Both the position numbers and the translations under genes were made by a program. Below, piece after piece: positions 54,728 to 64,000 of a stretch of DNA of 64,000 nucleotides. Below the pieces are notes generated by a model, which worked only from the letters and a program-made list of their open reading frames with translations, ran no database searches and had not been told where the DNA came from. The first letter of the stretch is position 1, and each line of letters starts with the position of its first letter. Source of the stretch: Shewanella maritima (GTDB taxonomy: Bacteria > Pseudomonadota > Gammaproteobacteria > Enterobacterales > Shewanellaceae); contig NZ_CP036200.1 of the NCBI RefSeq assembly GCF_004295345.1, positions 1,240,001-1,304,000 on the forward strand. Direction: 5' to 3'.

Positions 54728-56806
54728 ATGAATGCAAGCTTTAAATCTCTGACTTGGAAACAAACCAATTTAGTTGTGTTTACAGCACTGTTCTTTGCGA
54801 TTGCTATTTTCATTGTTGAAATTGCCCTCGTTGTTATTAGCACCAAGCAACAATTAACTGCTTCTCAACAAGAACTACTTGATTCGGTTGAACAAACTAC
54901 TGCAAATGCGGTTTGGTCACTCGACGATAAGCTGGCAAATCAAACCCTTGAAGGCATCATTAAAGTTGACCATGTGGGTTCAGCCGTCATTGAATTAGAC
55001 GACGGTAGCTTATTTGTGTCTGCCGCCAACGAAGCCGCAGAGCTGTCAGAAAATTACTATATGCTCAGCACCAAATTATTTGGTGGTTTAAAAGAAATCT
55101 CGCGCCCTTTGTACCGACCGTTTTACTTCGAAGGCAGTAAACAGCAGCAGCTTATCGGCACCTTAACGATTTTCTACGACACACAAAAACTGACTAACAG
55201 CCTATTTGATCAGCTGCAGCTGAGCTTTATCGCCACCCTTGCACGCGCATTGCTGTTGACCTTAGTGCTTACTGTCGTGTTCCACCGTTTCTTAACCCAA
55301 CCCATCGCGCAGATCAGTGAAGCTATCGACAAAATTGATACCGACAGCCCAGATGAAAACCTGCTACCGACAGCTAAAGCCCACAAGGACGACGAGCTCG
55401 GGCTAGTAACCAGTAAGTTTAACCAAATCCTGCTGCAATTTAGTCAGACGCAAAACAAACTGCGCAAAATGGCGACCCGCGACCCGTTAACAGGCTTACC
55501 AAACCGTACTTTGCTGCTAGAAACGTTAAACGTCACCATTCAGCGCTCTAGGGTACATAAGCGCAACTTTGCCCTATTGTTTATCGACTTAGACCGCTTT
55601 AAAAATGTCAACGACTCACTAGGCCATGCACTTGGCGATCAATTCCTCGCTCGTATCGCACGCATTTTAGAGCGTGTGGTTGGCGATAATGGCAGCGTGT
55701 CACGCCTTGGTGGCGATGAATTCGTTATTCTTGCTGACGACATTGAAAACCCAGATCAAGCTGCAGACTTTGTCGACAAGCTATTGATGCACCTCAACGC
55801 ACCTGTGCAACTAGACGAGCATGCCATTCACCCAGCAGCGTCTATCGGGATTTCAATTTACCCAGAAGATGGCGTGTGCGCTGAAGACTTAATTCGCCAC
55901 GCTGATATTGCCATGTACAGCGCCAAAGCAGCAGGCTCGAACCAATGGTCATTCTTCAAGCAACAGATGACAGAGCAAGCAGCTGTGCGACTGCGCACCG
56001 AGGCTTCGCTACATGACGCGCTAAAAAACAACGAGTTTTTACTGTACTTTCAGCCAAAACTGGATTTGCAAACTGGTGATGTAGTCAGCTGTGAAGCGCT
56101 CATTCGCTGGAAAAAGGACGGAAAACTAGTTAGCCCAGTTTCATTTATCCCGGTAGCTGAAGAAACCGGGATCATTATTCCAATTGGTCGCTGGGTTATC
56201 GAGCAAAGCTGTAAAATCATTCGAGAGTGGCAAAAGCAATACAATTTTGCCCTGCCGATTTCAGTCAATGTGGCATCGCAGCAATTTGCTGATGCCAGCC
56301 TTATTCCTGATATTAAACAACTTGCTTTACGCCATCAGGTATCACCTGAGCTGCTTGAAATTGAGATCACCGAAACCTCATTAATGAATAACATTGATGA
56401 AGCTATCGTTAAGTTAGAGCAGCTTAAAAACGCTGGCTTTGGTATTGCGGTTGATGATTTTGGTACTGGCTACTCATCGCTTTCTTATTTGCGCCACCTA
56501 CCCATTACTACCATGAAAATTGACCGTGCGTTTGTGAATGACCTGCCTGATGATAACGCCATTGCTTCGACCATTTTGATGTTAGGTAAACAGTTGAACC
56601 TGGACATCGTTGCCGAAGGGATTGAGACGCAAGAGCAATTAGACTGGCTGAAAGAACACGACTGTCCAATCGGTCAGGGCTTCTTCTACAGCCAACCATT
56701 ACCGCTTGAAGAGTTTGAGCTAAAGTATGTCCTACCCAATGCCAATGAAGTTGGCACAAAGAGCAGCTTAACAGCTATCAACGATCAACAAAGCATCGCT
56801 AACTAG
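54728..56806 (+). CDS. Membrane GGDEF-EAL protein with periplasmic sensor and HAMP
   Basis: A 692-residue cyclic-di-GMP enzyme. Membrane helices near residues 15-38 and 162-187 flank a periplasmic domain (about 40-160, with a Trp-containing ANAVWSLDD segment seen in CHASE-type sensors). A HAMP linker follows (about 188-240). The GGDEF domain is intact (SRLGGDEFVIL near 335). The EAL domain is complete (CEALIRW, NVASQQF, EITETSLM, VDDFGTGYSSL, KIDRAF, VAEGIET, GQGFF), so both activities are possible. GGAAG precedes the ATG. It sits alone on the plus strand between pnp and rpsO. Confidence 0.93.
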   Translation: MNASFKSLTWKQTNLVVFTALFFAIAIFIVEIALVVISTKQQLTASQQELLDSVEQTTANAVWSLDDKLANQTLEGIIKVDHVGSAVIELDDGSLFVSAANEAAELSENYYMLSTKLFGGLKEISRPLYRPFYFEGSKQQQLIGTLTIFYDTQKLTNSLFDQLQLSFIATLARALLLTLVLTVVFHRFLTQPIAQISEAIDKIDTDSPDENLLPTAKAHKDDELGLVTSKFNQILLQFSQTQNKLRKMATRDPLTGLPNRTLLLETLNVTIQRSRVHKRNFALLFIDLDRFKNVNDSLGHALGDQFLARIARILERVVGDNGSVSRLGGDEFVILADDIENPDQAADFVDKLLMHLNAPVQLDEHAIHPAASIGISIYPEDGVCAEDLIRHADIAMYSAKAAGSNQWSFFKQQMTEQAAVRLRTEASLHDALKNNEFLLYFQPKLDLQTGDVVSCEALIRWKKDGKLVSPVSFIPVAEETGIIIPIGRWVIEQSCKIIREWQKQYNFALPISVNVASQQFADASLIPDIKQLALRHQVSPELLEIEITETSLMNNIDEAIVKLEQLKNAGFGIAVDDFGTGYSSLSYLRHLPITTMKIDRAFVNDLPDDNAIASTILMLGKQLNLDIVAEGIETQEQLDWLKEHDCPIGQGFFYSQPLPLEEFELKYVLPNANEVGTKSSLTAINDQQSIAN

Positions 56807-56882
56807 CAATTTATAGATGCGTCAGCCAAAAATTGTGGGCAAATAAAACACAAACTCCTAAAACGAGTGAGAATAGAGCAAT

Positions 56883-56910
56883 AAAAAAGGAGGCGTTAGC
56901 CTCCTTTTTT
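56883..56910 (+). terminator. Bidirectional terminator between the GGDEF-EAL gene and rpsO
   Basis: AAAAAAGGAGGC and GCCTCCTTTTTT form a perfect 12-bp stem with a GTTA loop. The U run in each direction allows it to end both the GGDEF-EAL (+) and rpsO (-) transcripts. Confidence 0.92.
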
Positions 56911-56947
56911 ACGGTCTCTCGGTTGTCGTCACAACCAAGAAGTCGAA

Positions 56948-57217
56948 TTAACGACGTAAACCTAGCTTTTGGATTAAAGCAGTGTAGCGAGCTACTTCAG
57001 TACGCTTAAGGTAAGCAAGAAGCTTACGGCGTGAGCTAACCATACGTAGAAGACCACGACGAGAGTGGTGATCATGGATGTGCTCTTTGAAGTGACCTTG
57101 AAGGTGGTTGATTTGAGCGGTTAATAAAGCAACTTGTACTTCAGTTGAACCAGTATCGTTCTCACCACGACCAAATTCAGCAACGATTTTTGCTTTTTGT
57201 TCATTACTTAGTGACAT
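56948..57217 (-). CDS. rpsO: 30S ribosomal protein S15
   Basis: Primary 16S rRNA-binding protein of the small subunit. 89 residues from [12 protein letters not shown], started at 57217 where GGAG lies seven bases upstream. The family sequence [16 protein letters not shown] and [21 protein letters not shown] is intact. In E. coli it represses its own translation through a leader pseudoknot and is co-transcribed with pnp; here a terminator and a gene in the opposite direction separate the two. Confidence 0.98.
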   Translation of the reverse strand: MSLSNEQKAKIVAEFGRGENDTGSTEVQVALLTAQINHLQGHFKEHIHDHHSRRGLLRMVSSRRKLLAYLKRTEVARYTALIQKLGLRR

Positions 57218-57433
57218 GAAAATCTCCAAAAAAATTTCTTAAGTTAACCCCAGCCGATCACTAACTCAGCCGAAGAGGGCGCGCTATTCTAACGAGAAAG
57301 CTAGACTAGCGCAATAAAAACTCGATTTAACCTACGATACTCAGCTTGCGCTTAGGCATTTGGCCAAGAATGTATTCGATAACGAACGAGTTAATCGCTA
57401 GATGGAATATGCTAAGAACTCAAAAACTATGAA

Positions 57434-58372
57434 CTAATCGCGAAGCACAACGAGGCGCTTAGGAGCGAGCAAACCATCATTATTCATGCTGCCAATACCC
57501 ACAAACTGTTTAGCATCACCTATGGTGATCCTAACGAGTTCATCAGGCTGTAATCCAGGAGCCTGAATCGCTTGTCCACGCATAACATATTCAAGCATAG
57601 CTTGAGGTAGATTAACCTCTGCAAAATGGCTTACAGCGGTATCCATTGGCAGTAAAAGCGGGTCGAGTAAATCACTCGGCTCGACCCCCTGCTCTTTAGC
57701 TTGATCAACGAGCTTTTCTAGCTGAGCTAAACTTACCATGCGATCATAAGGATAAGTTGCGACCTGAGTACGGCGCAGCATAATCACGTGCGCGCCACAG
57801 CCTAGCATCTCGCCCAAATCATCAATAATGGTGCGAATATAAGTACCCTTAGAGCAGTGAATATCTAAGGTGAGCTCATCACCTTCTAAGCCTAAAAAGT
57901 TAAGCTCAAAAACGGTAATTGGACGCGCCTCACGCGGCACTTCAATCCCTTCACGAGCATACTTGTATAACGGCTGGCCTTGATACTTAAGCGCTGAAAA
58001 CATTGATGGCACTTGCATGGTATCGCCGCGAAAATGCTCGAGTGCAGTTTGCAGCTGCTCATCAGTGAAATTGACTTCACGCTCTTGTACAACTTCGCCA
58101 TCTGAATCGCTAGTGTCGGTACGCTGACCTAACTTGGCGATAACCGTATAACGCTTATCAGAGTCGAGTAAATGCTGCGAAAACTTAGTCGCTTCACCAA
58201 GACACACAGGCAACATACCCGTTGCTAATGGGTCTAGCGCACCGGTATGCCCTGCTTTGTTGGCATTAAAGAAACGCTTAACGCGTTGCAGAGCATGATT
58301 CGAGCTCATGCCAGTATCTTTATCTAGCAGCACAATACCGTTAATAAAGCGACCTTTTTGACGACGAGCCAT
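57434..58372 (-). CDS. truB: tRNA pseudouridine(55) synthase
   Basis: Makes pseudouridine 55 in the T loop of all elongator tRNAs. 312 residues; the catalytic Asp is in [15 protein letters not shown] (near residue 46-48), with [17 protein letters not shown] and the [14 protein letters not shown] motif following. The C-terminal PUA-like domain is at about 250-310. Its start codon overlaps the rbfA stop by one base, so translation is coupled. Confidence 0.97.
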   Translation of the reverse strand: MARRQKGRFINGIVLLDKDTGMSSNHALQRVKRFFNANKAGHTGALDPLATGMLPVCLGEATKFSQHLLDSDKRYTVIAKLGQRTDTSDSDGEVVQEREVNFTDEQLQTALEHFRGDTMQVPSMFSALKYQGQPLYKYAREGIEVPREARPITVFELNFLGLEGDELTLDIHCSKGTYIRTIIDDLGEMLGCGAHVIMLRRTQVATYPYDRMVSLAQLEKLVDQAKEQGVEPSDLLDPLLLPMDTAVSHFAEVNLPQAMLEYVMRGQAIQAPGLQPDELVRITIGDAKQFVGIGSMNNDGLLAPKRLVVLRD

Positions 58373-58794
58373 TAGTCTTGCTCCTTGCCTTCGTCGTTGT
58401 CTACTTCATCTGCGCGGCCACTGTCGATTTGTTTTTGTTTATCTTTACTGATCACCTGGCTAACAAAGTTAGACATCTTCATGCCTTCAACCAGTGATGA
58501 ATCATAAACAAAACGCAGCTCAGGCATAACGCGCAGCTTTAAACGACCAGCTACTAGCGTACGCGCATATGGAGCAGCGGCTGTCAGCGCTTCGATTTTC
58601 TCTTTGACTAACTCTTGGTCTTCTTCAAAGAAGGTCACAAATACTTTGGCGTAGCTTAAGTCACGTGACACTTCAACGTCGTTTACAGTCACGAAACCTA
58701 CACGAGGGTCTTTAATATCTCTTTGCAATACTAGCGCTAATTCTTGCTGTAATTGCTGGGCGATACGACGAGTTCGGCTAAATTCATTTGCCAT
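58372..58794 (-). CDS. rbfA: Ribosome-binding factor A
   Basis: A KH-fold protein needed for late 30S maturation and cold growth. 140 residues with [25 protein letters not shown] at the start and the typical [15 protein letters not shown] near 90. The acidic C-terminal tail is usual for the family. AAGGGG precedes the ATG. It follows infB after a hairpin terminator and overlaps truB. Confidence 0.97.
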   Translation of the reverse strand: MANEFSRTRRIAQQLQQELALVLQRDIKDPRVGFVTVNDVEVSRDLSYAKVFVTFFEEDQELVKEKIEALTAAAPYARTLVAGRLKLRVMPELRFVYDSSLVEGMKMSNFVSQVISKDKQKQIDSGRADEVDNDEGKEQD

Positions 58795-58823
58795 AATGTT
58801 GCCCCTTAAAATCTTGTTTAATC

Positions 58824-58845
58824 AAAAAAGGCGGCTAATGCCGCC
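58824..58845 (-). terminator. Hairpin terminator inside the operon, between infB and rbfA
   Basis: Minus-strand GGCGGC/GCCGCC is a 6-bp GC stem with an ATTA loop, followed by TTTTTTG. As the genes on both sides belong to one conserved operon, it probably acts as an attenuator with partial read-through. Confidence 0.75.
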
Positions 58846-58855
58846 CTTAGATATC

Positions 58856-61516
58856 TTAAAGTGTTCTAGCCACTTCGACGGTTTCGAAGACCTCAATTTG
58901 GTCGCCAACACGTACGTCGTTGTAGTTCTTAACACCGATACCACATTCCATGCCGTTACGAACTTCGTTTGCGTCATCTTTGAAGCGGCGTAGAGACTCT
59001 AGCTCACCTTCATAGATAACCACGTTGTCACGTAGTACACGGATTGGCGCGCTGCGCTTAACCACACCCTCAGTCACCATACAACCAGCAATTGCGCCAA
59101 TCTTAGGAGACTTGAACACGTCACGTACTTCAGCAAGACCAATGATTTCTTGTTTGAATTCAGGAGAAAGCATACCGCCCATCGCTGATTTCACTTCGTC
59201 AATTAGGTCGTAGATTACGCTGTAGTAACGTAGGTCAACGCTTTCTGCTTCGATTGTCTTACGCGCCTGTGCATCAGCACGTACGTTAAAGCCAACCATG
59301 ATAGCGTTAGAAGCTGCTGCTAGTGTTGCATCAGTTTCAGTTAGACCACCTACACCGCTAGCGATGATGTTAACTTTAACTTCATCAGTAGACAGTTTGT
59401 TCAGAGAGTCAGAAATCGCTTCAAGCGAACCTTGTACGTCTGCCTTAAGTACGATGTTCAGCTCTTGAACTTCGCCTTCAGTCATGTTGGCAAACATGTT
59501 TTCTAGTTTAGACTTCTGCTGGCGAGCTAGCTTAACGTCACGGAATTTACCTTGACGGTAAAGTGCTACTTCACGTGCTTTACGCTCATCACGTACAACT
59601 GTTGCTTCGTCACCCGCTGAAGGCACACCAGATAGACCTAAGATCTCAACTGGAATAGATGGGCCAGCTTCTTTAATTGCTTTACCGTTCTCGTCTTTCA
59701 TCGCACGAACTTTACCGTACTCTAGACCACATAGAACGATGTCACCTTGCTTCAGAGTACCTTCTTGTACAAGTACTGTAGCAACTGGGCCGCGACCTTT
59801 ATCAAGTTTAGACTCTACAACCACACCTGCAGCCATACCTTCACGTACCGCTTTAAGCTCTAGTACTTCAGCTTCAAGTAGGATGCCTTCTAGCAGCTCG
59901 TCAATACCAGTACCTTGCTTAGCAGATACGTGTACGAACATGTTGTTACCGCCCCAATCTTCTGACATCACGCCATGCTGAGCTAGCTCAGACTTGACGC
60001 GATCAGGATCAGCTTCAGGCTTATCAATCTTGTTCACTGCAACGATTAGCGGTACATCACCAGCTTTAGCATGTTGAATCGCTTCAATCGTTTGTGGCAT
60101 TACGCCGTCATCAGCCGCAACAACCAGAATTACGATATCGGTAGCCTTAGCACCACGAGCACGCATTGCGGTAAACGCGGCGTGACCAGGAGTATCTAGG
60201 AAGGTGATCATACCGTTGTCGGTTTCAACATGGTATGCACCAATGTGCTGGGTAATACCACCTGCTTCGCCTGACGCTACTTTCGCCGCACGAATGTAGT
60301 CAAGTAGCGATGTCTTACCATGGTCAACGTGACCCATGATGGTAACAACAGGAGCACGTGGCTCAACTGAAACATCACCATCACGGTCTGAAAGTACTTG
60401 ATGCTCTAGCTCGTTTTCACGAGTCAGTACTACTTTGTGGCCCATTTCTTCAGCAACAAGTTGCGCAGTTTCTTGGTCTAGAACCTGGTTAATGGTAACC
60501 ATAGAGCCCATTTTCATCATTTGCTTAATGATCTCGGTAGCTTTAACAGCCATCAAGTGAGCAAGTTCAGAAACCGTTACCGTTTCACCAATACGTACGT
60601 CGCGAGTTACCGCTGCAGCTGGCTTGTTAAAGCCGTGAGCCATTGACTCTGGCGCTACAGTGCGGTTGTTACGTGCACCGCGGTTGTCACGACCGCCTTT
60701 GCCGCCACGTTTCTTGTTGGCGTTCTTGTTACGAGAACGACGACCGCGCTTTTCTTCTTCCATATCAGACTTGTCTTCAGCAGCACGAGCTTCTTTAGAC
60801 TTAGTGATATGGTGGTCGCTGTTCTTTTCAGCTTCCAGGCGCGCGCGCTCTTCTTCAGCCCAACGCTTTTCGTTTTCTTCAGCAAGCTTACGTGCTTTTT
60901 CAGCTGCTTCATCAGCTTCTTGCTTCTGCTTTTGCTTAAGCGCTTCTTCTTGCGCTGCTTTAATGCGGTCGGCTTCAGCTTTTGCTGCTGCAGATTCAGC
61001 ATCATCTTCAGGCTTAGCTTGTGCTTTCGCTTCTGCTTGCTTAGCTGCTTTTTCAGCTTTTGCTTTAGCTTCAGCTTCTTTTTTAGCTTTTGCTTCAGCG
61101 TCAGCTTTAGCCTTAGCTTCAGCTTTTGCTTTTGCATCGGCTTCTGTCTGCGCTTTTGCAGCGGCCTCGGCTTCTGCTTTTGCCTTCGCTTCAGCTTCAG
61201 CTTGTGCAGCTAACTCTGCAGGGTCACGCTTAACGAAAGTACGCTTTTTACGTACTTCAACTTTTACGTCTTTAGACTGACCACCGTTACCGGCAACACT
61301 CAGTGTTGATACGGTTTTACGTTGCAACGTCATCTTGGTCGGCGCGCTATCACCACCATGTTGCTTTTTCAGGTGCTCAAGAAGCTGCTGCTTTTCGCCT
61401 TCTGACACAGTGTCAGCTTTCTTCTTGCTAATGCCAGCTTCTGAAAACTGTTCAATGAGTCTTTCAACAGTTTTGCCAACTTCGCTAGCTAACTTTTCTA
61501 CGCTTGTATCTGCCAT
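58856..61516 (-). CDS. infB: Translation initiation factor IF-2
   Basis: The GTPase that places fMet-tRNA in the ribosomal P site. 886 residues: an IF2-N domain at the start, an Ala/Lys/Glu-rich linker (about residues 95-220), a basic Arg/Gly-rich stretch (about 250-285), and a second IF2-N. The GTPase has [12 protein letters not shown] near 391, [12 protein letters not shown] near 438 and NKIDKP near 493. Domains II-IV follow to the C-terminal ...VEVARTL. GGGG lies upstream of the ATG. Internal initiation (IF2 beta/gamma forms) is known in E. coli but was not located here. Confidence 0.97.
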   Translation of the reverse strand: MADTSVEKLASEVGKTVERLIEQFSEAGISKKKADTVSEGEKQQLLEHLKKQHGGDSAPTKMTLQRKTVSTLSVAGNGGQSKDVKVEVRKKRTFVKRDPAELAAQAEAEAKAKAEAEAAAKAQTEADAKAKAEAKAKADAEAKAKKEAEAKAKAEKAAKQAEAKAQAKPEDDAESAAAKAEADRIKAAQEEALKQKQKQEADEAAEKARKLAEENEKRWAEEERARLEAEKNSDHHITKSKEARAAEDKSDMEEEKRGRRSRNKNANKKRGGKGGRDNRGARNNRTVAPESMAHGFNKPAAAVTRDVRIGETVTVSELAHLMAVKATEIIKQMMKMGSMVTINQVLDQETAQLVAEEMGHKVVLTRENELEHQVLSDRDGDVSVEPRAPVVTIMGHVDHGKTSLLDYIRAAKVASGEAGGITQHIGAYHVETDNGMITFLDTPGHAAFTAMRARGAKATDIVILVVAADDGVMPQTIEAIQHAKAGDVPLIVAVNKIDKPEADPDRVKSELAQHGVMSEDWGGNNMFVHVSAKQGTGIDELLEGILLEAEVLELKAVREGMAAGVVVESKLDKGRGPVATVLVQEGTLKQGDIVLCGLEYGKVRAMKDENGKAIKEAGPSIPVEILGLSGVPSAGDEATVVRDERKAREVALYRQGKFRDVKLARQQKSKLENMFANMTEGEVQELNIVLKADVQGSLEAISDSLNKLSTDEVKVNIIASGVGGLTETDATLAAASNAIMVGFNVRADAQARKTIEAESVDLRYYSVIYDLIDEVKSAMGGMLSPEFKQEIIGLAEVRDVFKSPKIGAIAGCMVTEGVVKRSAPIRVLRDNVVIYEGELESLRRFKDDANEVRNGMECGIGVKNYNDVRVGDQIEVFETVEVARTL

Positions 61517-61541
61517 TCAATAAATCCCCCTGTTGATCGAC

Positions 61542-63041
61542 TTATGCTTCTTCGCCAAACCAACAGATGTTGCGGGCTGCCATGATTAGCTCACCAGCTT
61601 TTTCTTCTGTTAATTCTTCAATGTCGACTAAATCGTCAATACCTTGCTCAGCAAGGTCTTCTAGCGTTACTACGCCTTTACTTGCTAGTACGAACGCTAA
61701 ATGACGCTCTAGTCCTTCAAGAGCAAGTAAATCTTCACTCGGCTGTGCACCATCTAATGCTTCTTCTGAAGCCAGTGCGCGAGTTGAAATAGCGGCTTTC
61801 GCACGCTCACGTAAAGCTTCAACAATTCCTTCGTCAAAACCATCAATTTCTAGTAGCTCAGCCTCTGGTACATAAGCTACTTCTTCAAGTGAGGTGAAGC
61901 CTTCTTCAACCAGTACAGTTGCAAAGTCTTCATCTACATCTAGTGAAGAAACGAATAATTCGATAATTTTCGCGCTTTCAGCTTGGTGCTTAGCGTTCAT
62001 TTCTTCAACTGTCATTACGTTCAGCTCCCAACCAGAAAGCTCGGTAGCTAAACGTACGTTTTGACCGTTACGGCCAATGGCTTGCGCTAGGCTGTCAGCT
62101 TCAACCGCAATGTCCATTGAGTTGTTGTCTTCATCAACAATGATTGAAGCAACATCTGCTGGCGCCATCGCGTTGATAACGAACTGTGCTGGGTTATCGT
62201 CCCACATCACAATATCCACACGCTCGCCGCTTAGTTCATTCGATACAGCTTGAACACGCGCACCGCGCATACCTACACATGCACCAACTGGGTCAATACG
62301 CTTGTCGTTGGTCTTAACCGCAATCTTAGCGCGCGCACCTGGATCACGAGCTGCTGAAACGATTTCAATCATTTCATCAAGAATTTCCGGTACTTCCACA
62401 CGGAATAGCTCAACCAGCATTTCTGGCTTGCTGCGAGTTAAGAACAACTGGGCACCACGAGCTTCTGGACGTACAGCGTAAAGCAACGCACGTACACGGT
62501 CGCCAGGGCGGAATGACTCACGACTGATTAAGTCTTCTTTGTAAAGTACGCCGTCAGCGTTATTACCTAGGTCAACAACGACACTGTCACGGGTGCTCTT
62601 TTTCACCACACCAGTTACAATCTCGCCTTCGCGCTCGATAAACTGCTCAACAATTTGCGCACGTTCAGCTTCACGTACTTTTTGTACGATAACTTGCTTG
62701 GCGGTTTGTGTCGTAATACGGTCGAAAACCACTGATTCAATTTCGTCTTCGATGTACTCACCAGGTTGAATTTCTGGATTTTCGTAACGCGCCGCTTCTA
62801 GTGTGATTTCTGCAAATGGGTTTTCTAATGCTTCACCATTGTCATCAACTACCATCCAACGACGGAAAGTTTCGTAATCACCAGACTTACGGTCGATAGA
62901 AACACGAACTTCAATATCGCCTTCGTATTTTTTCTTGGTTGCAGTCGCAAGTGCAATTTCTAGTGCTTCAAAAATTTTCTCACGCGGTACAGCTTTCTCA
63001 TTCGAAACCGCTTCCGCGACTAACAGGATCTCTTTATTCAT
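61542..63041 (-). CDS. nusA: Transcription termination/antitermination protein NusA
   Basis: RNA-polymerase-bound factor for pausing, termination and antitermination. 499 residues: N-terminal RNAP-binding domain (1-130), S1 (about 135-200, [25 protein letters not shown] core), two KH domains (about 230-345, [16 protein letters not shown] and [12 protein letters not shown]) and two acidic repeats (about 370-495). The length matches E. coli (495). It lies between rimP and infB, 25 bases before infB. Confidence 0.97.
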   Translation of the reverse strand: MNKEILLVAEAVSNEKAVPREKIFEALEIALATATKKKYEGDIEVRVSIDRKSGDYETFRRWMVVDDNGEALENPFAEITLEAARYENPEIQPGEYIEDEIESVVFDRITTQTAKQVIVQKVREAERAQIVEQFIEREGEIVTGVVKKSTRDSVVVDLGNNADGVLYKEDLISRESFRPGDRVRALLYAVRPEARGAQLFLTRSKPEMLVELFRVEVPEILDEMIEIVSAARDPGARAKIAVKTNDKRIDPVGACVGMRGARVQAVSNELSGERVDIVMWDDNPAQFVINAMAPADVASIIVDEDNNSMDIAVEADSLAQAIGRNGQNVRLATELSGWELNVMTVEEMNAKHQAESAKIIELFVSSLDVDEDFATVLVEEGFTSLEEVAYVPEAELLEIDGFDEGIVEALRERAKAAISTRALASEEALDGAQPSEDLLALEGLERHLAFVLASKGVVTLEDLAEQGIDDLVDIEELTEEKAGELIMAARNICWFGEEA

Positions 63042-63071
63042 TTGGTCTTGCCTCGTTCTTCACCTGAACCA

Positions 63072-63527
63072 TCAAAACTTAGCGATAACGTTGCCTTTAC
63101 GGATATTATCCAATGCAACAATTAACTCTTTTCCATCTACCGTGAAGGTAAGCATTTGCCCATCAACAGCGGTTATCTTTCCTTTTAAGTTACGACTGCC
63201 ATTAACTGGCATCGTTAACTGTACCTTGGCATCTTCACCAATGTATGCCGCGTATTGTTCAGCACTGAACAAAGGACGGTCCACACCAGGAGATGACACT
63301 TCAAGGGTGTATTCGGTCGAGATAGGATCTTCAACATCCAAGATTGCACTGACCTGACGACTCGCCTCAGCACAATCTTCAATATTGATGCCATTCTCAG
63401 CATCAATGAAAACTCGGATAACTGAATGCTTACCTGCTTGAATATACTCAATGCCCCATAAGTCAAAGCCTAACGCTTCAACAGGACCGGTTAGCATTTC
63501 AACCAATTTTGATTCTAAAGTTGCCAA
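63072..63527 (-). CDS. rimP: Ribosome maturation factor RimP
   Basis: Needed for early 30S assembly. 151 residues with [24 protein letters not shown] at the N-terminus, then [16 protein letters not shown] and [14 protein letters not shown] in the centre, typical of the family. It starts with TTG at 63527; GGGGG is a few bases upstream, which supports it. First protein gene of the nusA-infB operon, downstream of the initiator tRNA gene as metY-rimP in E. coli. Confidence 0.95.
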   Translation of the reverse strand: MATLESKLVEMLTGPVEALGFDLWGIEYIQAGKHSVIRVFIDAENGINIEDCAEASRQVSAILDVEDPISTEYTLEVSSPGVDRPLFSAEQYAAYIGEDAKVQLTMPVNGSRNLKGKITAVDGQMLTFTVDGKELIVALDNIRKGNVIAKF

Positions 63528-63544
63528 AAATGACCCCCAAAAAA

Positions 63545-63567
63545 ACGAAAAAAGGGCATAAAGCCCC
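63545..63567 (-). terminator. Weak hairpin with U tract in the rimP leader
   Basis: Minus-strand GGGC/GCCC pairs around TTTAT and is followed by TTTTTTCG. The stem is short, so it may be a partial terminator between the tRNA genes and rimP. Confidence 0.5.
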
Positions 63568-63608
63568 TAAAACGATCCACTACATGGATAATTATAAAGT
63601 CCAATAAC

Positions 63609-63631
63609 AAAAAAACCTCGTAAATACGAGG
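63609..63631 (-). terminator. Rho-independent terminator after tRNA-fMet
   Basis: CCTCGTA/TACGAGG is a perfect 7-bp stem, followed on the minus strand by TTTTTTTG. It is 64 bases past the tRNA 3' end, so read-through would be needed for rimP unless it has its own promoter. Confidence 0.85.
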
Positions 63632-63694
63632 CTATTTATTATAGAACCTGTAATGTTGAGATGATTACATACTGCATTCATCTACAACAGGAGC

Positions 63695-63771
<77 letters not shown>

Positions 63772-63857
63772 TCAACTGGTGCAAATTATATTGACTTACG
63801 TCTTAACTTGCAATGACAAACTCTTTAAAAATCACTTTTATCCGAGTCTATCGAAAG

Positions 63858-63943
63858 TGGTGCGGATGGTGGGACTTGAACCCACACGAGCATAGCTCAC
63901 CACCCCCTCAAGATGGCGCGTCTACCAATTCCGCCACATCCGC
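63858..63943 (-). tRNA. leuU: tRNA-Leu (anticodon GAG)
   Basis: 86 bases including encoded CCA, with the long variable arm of a class II tRNA (TGGTGAGCTATGCTCGT region). The anticodon loop TTGAGGG gives anticodon GAG for CUC/CUU codons. leuU next to metY is the E. coli arrangement, where secG lies upstream; the region upstream here runs off the window. Confidence 0.93.
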
Positions 63944-64000
63944 ATTTAAATCTTTCAGCTTCAATAGAAGCTAGGTCTTAGTCAGGGATTTCTGACTCAG

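Noticed and set aside
60660..61280. 206-residue open frame antisense to infB
   Set aside because: It is the reverse of the low-complexity Ala/Lys/Glu-rich IF-2 linker; GC-biased codons on the other strand keep the frame open. No ribosome-binding site and no family resemblance.

Overview
The window reads as ordinary chromosome of a marine gammaproteobacterium, most probably a Shewanella. The evidence is gene content and order: metY-rimP-nusA-infB-rbfA-truB-rpsO; nupC-tsx-deoCABD beside smp/serB/radA; glyA-nrdR-ribD-ribE-ribBX-ribH-nusB-thiL-pgpA; and barA-DUF416-recN. The protein sequences are also close to those I know from Shewanella. GC content is moderate. I see no insertion sequence, prophage, integron or CRISPR array.

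Layout. (1) 1-3.1 kb: the end of the BarA sensor kinase, a DUF416 gene, and SOS-controlled recN. (2) 3.1-10.7 kb, minus strand: a long run from glyA through nrdR, the riboflavin genes, nusB and thiL to pgpA. It includes a RibB whose RibA-like half has lost the zinc cysteines (RibBX). (3) 11-14.8 kb: ettA, an exported PEGA-like coiled-coil protein of unknown role, and a NYN-domain protein. (4) 15-22.4 kb: cyclic-di-GMP and signalling genes (a propeller-sensor GGDEF-EAL protein, an EAL protein with degenerate GGDEF, an HDOD protein) plus a YbgC-like thioesterase. (5) 22.7-27 kb: three U32-peptidase-fold proteins close together (TrhP for tRNA hydroxylation; UbiU and UbiV for O2-independent ubiquinone synthesis) with the YfhL ferredoxin and UbiT. 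(6) 27-38 kb: DUF998 and YjiH-type membrane proteins, a propeller-sensor histidine kinase followed by a PilZ protein, radA, and a large protein with two PilZ domains. (7) 38-49.4 kb: serB, smp, and a nucleoside uptake and catabolism block (outer-membrane channel, NupC, DeoCABD), then TatD/YjjV. (8) 49.5-63.9 kb: prfC, nlpI, pnp, a GGDEF-EAL gene lying between pnp and rpsO on the opposite strand, then the translation/transcription-factor operon headed by tRNA-fMet and tRNA-Leu(GAG).

How the genes work together. Most units are housekeeping: riboflavin, thiamine and one-carbon metabolism, translation initiation, RNA decay and DNA repair. Over these sits a dense second-messenger layer: three EAL proteins, two PilZ proteins, one HDOD protein and two large periplasmic-propeller sensors. 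The features most worth a second look are the opposite-strand GGDEF-EAL gene that breaks rpsO-pnp co-transcription, the U32/ferredoxin cluster, a 108-bp nested palindrome that looks like a mobile repeat, and several strong intergenic palindromes (tsx-deoC, radA-PilZ) without an assigned factor. Starts given for several genes (glyA, nrdR, serB, pnp, prfC, rpsO, deoB, deoC, ubiU, ubiV, ubiT, trhP and others) were moved from the longest open frame to the codon best supported by a ribosome-binding site or family length.
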